Of a DNA stretch of 64,000 nt, positions 60,855 to 64,000 are shown piece by piece. The notes under the pieces are model-generated. The model saw only the letters and a program-made list of their open reading frames with translations. It was not told the DNA's origin and did no database searches. The DNA comes from Rubrobacter aplysinae (GTDB lineage: Bacteria > Actinomycetota > Rubrobacteria > Rubrobacterales > Rubrobacteraceae), in the NCBI RefSeq assembly GCF_001029505.1, contig NZ_LEKH01000003.1, positions 1-64,000 on the forward strand, read 5' to 3'. Position 1 is the stretch's first letter, and each line of letters opens with the position of its first letter. The translations under genes were made by a program, and so were the position numbers.

Positions 60855-63278
60855 ATGATCACGGACTACTCGCATTACACGGCCCTTTTAGACGCCACAG
60901 ACGCCACCTCCAAAACCTCTAAAGACAGCGGCGGGCTCGGCCGGGAGGCGGCCTACGAGCTGGCCCGGCTCGCCACGGAAGAGCCAGAGCCCGCCATGCG
61001 GGAGGCGGTGGCGCGGCGTGACCGGCGTTCGGGGCAGCGCGTCTCCTACTCGCGCAAGGTCTTCATACCGCTGACCAAGCTGTGCCGCGACAACTGCGGC
61101 TACTGTACCTTCGCCCATCCCCCGAAGGAAGGTGAGCGGGCTTTCCTCACGCCCGAGGAGGTGCTGGAGATAGCGCGCTCCGGGGCGGAGGCCGGATGCA
61201 AGGAGGCCCTCTTCACCCTCGGCGACAAGCCCGAGAAACGCTACCCGGAAGCCCGCCGGGAGCTAGAAGAGCTCGGCTTCGGGACGACCATCGAGTATCT
61301 TGCCCACGTGTGCGGGCTGGTGCTCGCGGAGACGGGTCTACTACCCCACGCGAACCCCGGCGTGCTGACCGCGGAGGATCTGCGTCTCTTGCGCGGCGTG
61401 TCTGTGTCGCAGGGGATCATGCTGGAGGAGATGTCGGGCAGGCTGCTCGGGCGGGACATGGCTCACTGGGCCTCACCGGACAAGACCCCGGAGAAGCGGC
61501 TCGAAACGCTGGAGGCCGCCGGGGAGAACCGGGTGCCGTTCACCACGGGCATCCTGATCGGCATCGGCGAGACCATCGAGGAACGGGTGGACACGCTGCT
61601 CGCCATCCGCGACACGCACGAGAGGCACGGCCACATCCAGGAGTGCATCGTGCAGAACTTCCGGGCGAAGGCCGGGACCCGCATGCAGGACGCGCCCGAG
61701 CCCGCCGAAAGGGAGATGCTCGCAACCATCGCGCTCGCCCGGCTTTTGCTGCCAGAAGACGTATCCGTACAGGCCCCGCCGAACCTGGCGGAAGGTGGAG
61801 AAGCGGCCGACGAGCCTCGGGAGCCACGCTACACCCGTTACCTGGACGCCGGCATAGACGACTGGGGAGGCGTCTCGCCGGTCACCCCCGATCACGTCAA
61901 CCCCGAGAAACCGTGGCCCCACCTGGACGAGCTGGAGCGCGCCACGGAGTCGAAGGGCTTCCTGTTGCTGGAGCGGCTCGCGCTGCACCCCGTCTACTCG
62001 CTGGACGCCGGCCGCTGGGTAGACGGGGAGATAGAGAGCCGGGTGCTGGCCGGTACGGACTCGGAGGGTTACGCCCGCACCGAGAGCTGGGCCCCGGGCG
62101 AGGCGGAAGACCAGCCCCGGCACTCTGTGGCGGAGATCCGGGGAGAGCGCCCCTCCAAGCTGCGCCCGGAGTTTTCCAGCGCGCTCGGGGCCGCCGGGGA
62201 GCGGGATCTTACCGTGGAGGAGATAGAGACGCTCTTTACCGCCCGCGGCTCGGAGCTGTACGAGCTATGTAGCGTCGCCGACGGGCTACGCCGGGAGGTA
62301 AACGGCGACGAGGTCACCTACGTCGTCAACCGCAACATCAACTACACCAACCAGTGCTACTTCGGCTGCAGGTTCTGCGCCTTCTCGCGCGGCCCGAAGT
62401 CGCTGAACCTGCGCGGTGAGCCGTACCTGCTGGACAACGAGGAGGTGGCCCGCCGCGCCCGCGAGGCCTGGGAGCGCGGCGCGACCGAGGTAACGATGGT
62501 CGGCGGCATCCACGGCAAGTTTACCGGCCAGAGCTACCTGGACTACCTGCGCGCCGTCAAGGAGGAGGTGCCCGGGATGCACGTCCACGCCTTCACGCCG
62601 CTCGAGGTGTGGCAGGGCGCGACGACGCTCGGGGTGTCGCTGGAGGATTATCTGGCGGAGCTTCGAGACGCCGGTCTGGCGACGCTGCCGGGGACGGCGG
62701 CGGAGATCCTGGACGACCCGATACGCCGCATCATCTGCCCGGAGAAAATAAATACCGAGCAGTGGTCGCGGGTGATCCGGACCGCCCACACCGTAGGGAT
62801 GAGGACGACCTCGACCATAATGTTCGGCCACGTGGACGGGCCGCTGAACTGGGCGCGGCACCTGGACGTTCTGCGCGACATTCAGAAGGACACCGGCGGC
62901 ATCACCGAGTTCGTGCCGCTGCCGTTCGTGCACATGGGGGCACCGCTGTACCTGCAGGGACAGTCGCGCAAGGGTCCGACCTTCGCCGAGACGGTCAAGA
63001 TGCACGCGGTAAGCCGCGTCGCGCTGCACGGTTACATAGACAACATCCAGGCCTCGTGGGTCAAGATCGGGGTCGAGGGCTCCCAGATATGCCTGGAATC
63101 GGGCGCAAACGACCTCGGCGGCACCCTGATGAACGAGACCATCTCCCGCTCGGCAGGCGCGAGCCACGGCCAGGAGATGACCCCCGGGGAGCTTGAGGGC
63201 GTGATCCGCCACATCGGACGTACCCCGCGCCTGCGCAATACCCTCTACGGCGAGCCCGAGCACGCCCCCTCGCCGTAG
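60855..63278 (+). CDS. fbiC: FO synthase FbiC (fused CofG-CofH), F420 biosynthesis
   Basis: 807 residues from the ATG at 60855. Two radical-SAM halves: the CofG-like half has the cluster motif CRDNCGYC in LTKLCRDNCGYCTFAHPP, and the CofH-like half has CYFGCRFC in NQCYFGCRFCAFSRGP. It makes 7,8-didemethyl-8-hydroxy-5-deazariboflavin from a pyrimidine and tyrosine. Fused forms are the rule in actinomycetes. KVFIPLT, HANPGVLTAEDLRLLRG and EFVPLPFVHMGAPLYLQG are further family features. No other F420 genes are in the window. Confidence 0.96.
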   Translation: MITDYSHYTALLDATDATSKTSKDSGGLGREAAYELARLATEEPEPAMREAVARRDRRSGQRVSYSRKVFIPLTKLCRDNCGYCTFAHPPKEGERAFLTPEEVLEIARSGAEAGCKEALFTLGDKPEKRYPEARRELEELGFGTTIEYLAHVCGLVLAETGLLPHANPGVLTAEDLRLLRGVSVSQGIMLEEMSGRLLGRDMAHWASPDKTPEKRLETLEAAGENRVPFTTGILIGIGETIEERVDTLLAIRDTHERHGHIQECIVQNFRAKAGTRMQDAPEPAEREMLATIALARLLLPEDVSVQAPPNLAEGGEAADEPREPRYTRYLDAGIDDWGGVSPVTPDHVNPEKPWPHLDELERATESKGFLLLERLALHPVYSLDAGRWVDGEIESRVLAGTDSEGYARTESWAPGEAEDQPRHSVAEIRGERPSKLRPEFSSALGAAGERDLTVEEIETLFTARGSELYELCSVADGLRREVNGDEVTYVVNRNINYTNQCYFGCRFCAFSRGPKSLNLRGEPYLLDNEEVARRAREAWERGATEVTMVGGIHGKFTGQSYLDYLRAVKEEVPGMHVHAFTPLEVWQGATTLGVSLEDYLAELRDAGLATLPGTAAEILDDPIRRIICPEKINTEQWSRVIRTAHTVGMRTTSTIMFGHVDGPLNWARHLDVLRDIQKDTGGITEFVPLPFVHMGAPLYLQGQSRKGPTFAETVKMHAVSRVALHGYIDNIQASWVKIGVEGSQICLESGANDLGGTLMNETISRSAGASHGQEMTPGELEGVIRHIGRTPRLRNTLYGEPEHAPSP

Positions 63279-63310
63279 ACGACACCCCGACACTCTGGAG
63301 GAGAGCACCT

Positions 63311-64000
63311 TTGACGGACACGAGAGCAGTCCCGGAACGTCCAGAAGCGAGCAGCATGAGCGGCAAGACGGTCGTAATCACCGGCGCAAGCTCAGGCATA
63401 GGGGCGGTCGCGGCCCGGAGACTGGCCGAGATGGGCGCGGACGTCGTGCCCGTCGGACGCTCTCCAGAGCGCACGAGGCAGGTCGCCCGGGAGGTGGAGG
63501 CGGAGCCGATCATCGCGGACTTCGCCAGCTTCGGGCAGGTGCGGGCCCTGGCCGGCGAGCTGCTCGAACGCTGCCCGCGCATAGACGTGCTGGTGAACAA
63601 CGCGGGCGGACTCTTCACGCCGCGTATCGTTACGGAGGACGGCCACGAGAAGACGCTTCAGGTAAACCACCTCTCGACGTTTCTCCTCACAGCGCTGCTG
63701 CGCGGTCGGCTCGTACAGTCCGCAGAGTCCGGCCCGGTCCGGGTGGTCACGACCTCCAGCCTCGGCAATCGTTTCGGCAACGTCCGGCTGGACGATTTAG
63801 AGCGCGAGAAGCGCCGCTGGAACGGCTTCCTGGCGTACTGCGCCACCAAGCTGGAGAACATCCTGTTCACCCGCGAGCTATCCCGGCGTCTCGCGGGCAC
63901 CGGCGTGGAGTCGGTATGCTTCCATCCGGGCAACGTGGCGACCGGCTTCAGCTCCGGCTCGACGTTCCCCGGGGTTTTCTACGGCAACCCCGTGGTGCAG
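63311..64000 (+). CDS. Short-chain dehydrogenase/reductase (cut by window end)
   Basis: 230 codons up to the window edge, still open. The TTG start at 63311 has GGAGGAG seven bases upstream; an ATG 15 codons later is also possible. The cofactor loop is KTVVITGASSGIGAVAARRL; DVLVNNAGGLFTP and the catalytic Y-x-x-x-K in LAYCATKLENILFTREL are visible, as is VCFHPGNVATGF after it. It belongs to the classical retinol-dehydrogenase-like SDRs. It follows fbiC by 32 bp, so it may be cotranscribed and could be F420- or NADPH-linked; the substrate is unknown. Confidence 0.9.
   Translation, partial: MTDTRAVPERPEASSMSGKTVVITGASSGIGAVAARRLAEMGADVVPVGRSPERTRQVAREVEAEPIIADFASFGQVRALAGELLERCPRIDVLVNNAGGLFTPRIVTEDGHEKTLQVNHLSTFLLTALLRGRLVQSAESGPVRVVTTSSLGNRFGNVRLDDLEREKRRWNGFLAYCATKLENILFTRELSRRLAGTGVESVCFHPGNVATGFSSGSTFPGVFYGNPVVQ

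Overview
The window looks like chromosome from a GC-rich actinomycete, most likely Rubrobacter or a close relative. This is inferred from gene content, not from a database search: a fused F420-cofactor gene (fbiC), an Mrp antiporter, stand-alone Clp adaptors, many TTG and GTG starts, and GC-rich genes throughout. The housekeeping genes are ordinary. The interest lies in one recoded gene and one inserted element.

Layout. 1-5503: start of an IS5-type transposase, then an Mrp Na+/H+ antiporter operon (A-B-C-D-E, minus strand) whose expected F and G genes are not present before the insertion sequence. 5.9-9.3 kb: moaA, clpS, acuC and a hypothetical gene. 9.4-11.3 kb: a small stress operon (NTF2-like, Dabb, rhodanese), divergent from an AhpD/carboxymuconolactone-decarboxylase-like gene. 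The second cysteine of that gene's CxxC motif is encoded by TGA, and a SECIS-like hairpin follows, so it is probably a selenoprotein. 11.3-16.0 kb: two membrane proteins, a secreted NlpC/P60 peptidase, and a PP2C phosphatase/STAS partner-switching pair.

16,334-29,145: an integrative element of about 12.8 kb inserted in the 3' part of tRNA-Phe and bounded by 47-bp direct repeats. It carries a tyrosine recombinase, two small helix-turn-helix proteins, an AAA ATPase broken by a 16-bp tandem duplication, and cargo that looks like anti-phage defence. The cargo is an MmeI-like type IIG restriction-modification enzyme, a NucS-like nuclease, an unrecognised 581-residue protein (coiled coil, probable PD-(D/E)XK nuclease, translation-factor-like barrel), and a three-gene TIR / membrane protein / small protein operon resembling Thoeris. 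The cargo is more AT-rich than the chromosome. Integrase debris inside and just outside the element points to repeated use of this site.

29.1-31.7 kb: five tRNA genes (Phe, Asp, Val, Glu, Lys) around a GH13 alpha-glucosidase. 31.8-45.4 kb: one long minus-strand purine operon, purA-D-E-B-C-S-Q-L-F-M-N-H plus a PsiE-like gene; purK is not here. 45.7-48.9 kb: a ParB-fold protein, a tiny membrane protein, tRNA-Pro, a resolvase-like protein without the catalytic serine, and an FAD oxidoreductase of the type also found fused to SelD. 49.1-56.1 kb: osmotic-stress genes (OpuC-type betaine ABC transporter, BCCT carrier, OsmC) with an aldo/keto reductase. 56.1-64.0 kb: metallophosphoesterase, integrase fragment, argH, a lone Clp-N protein, a NifU/SufU-like protein with two of three cysteines missing, a two-domain sulfurtransferase, fbiC, and a short-chain dehydrogenase cut by the window end.

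Together the genes suggest a stress-tolerant aerobe that handles salt through Mrp antiport and betaine uptake, uses F420 and probably selenocysteine, and carries a mobile defence island at a tRNA gene.
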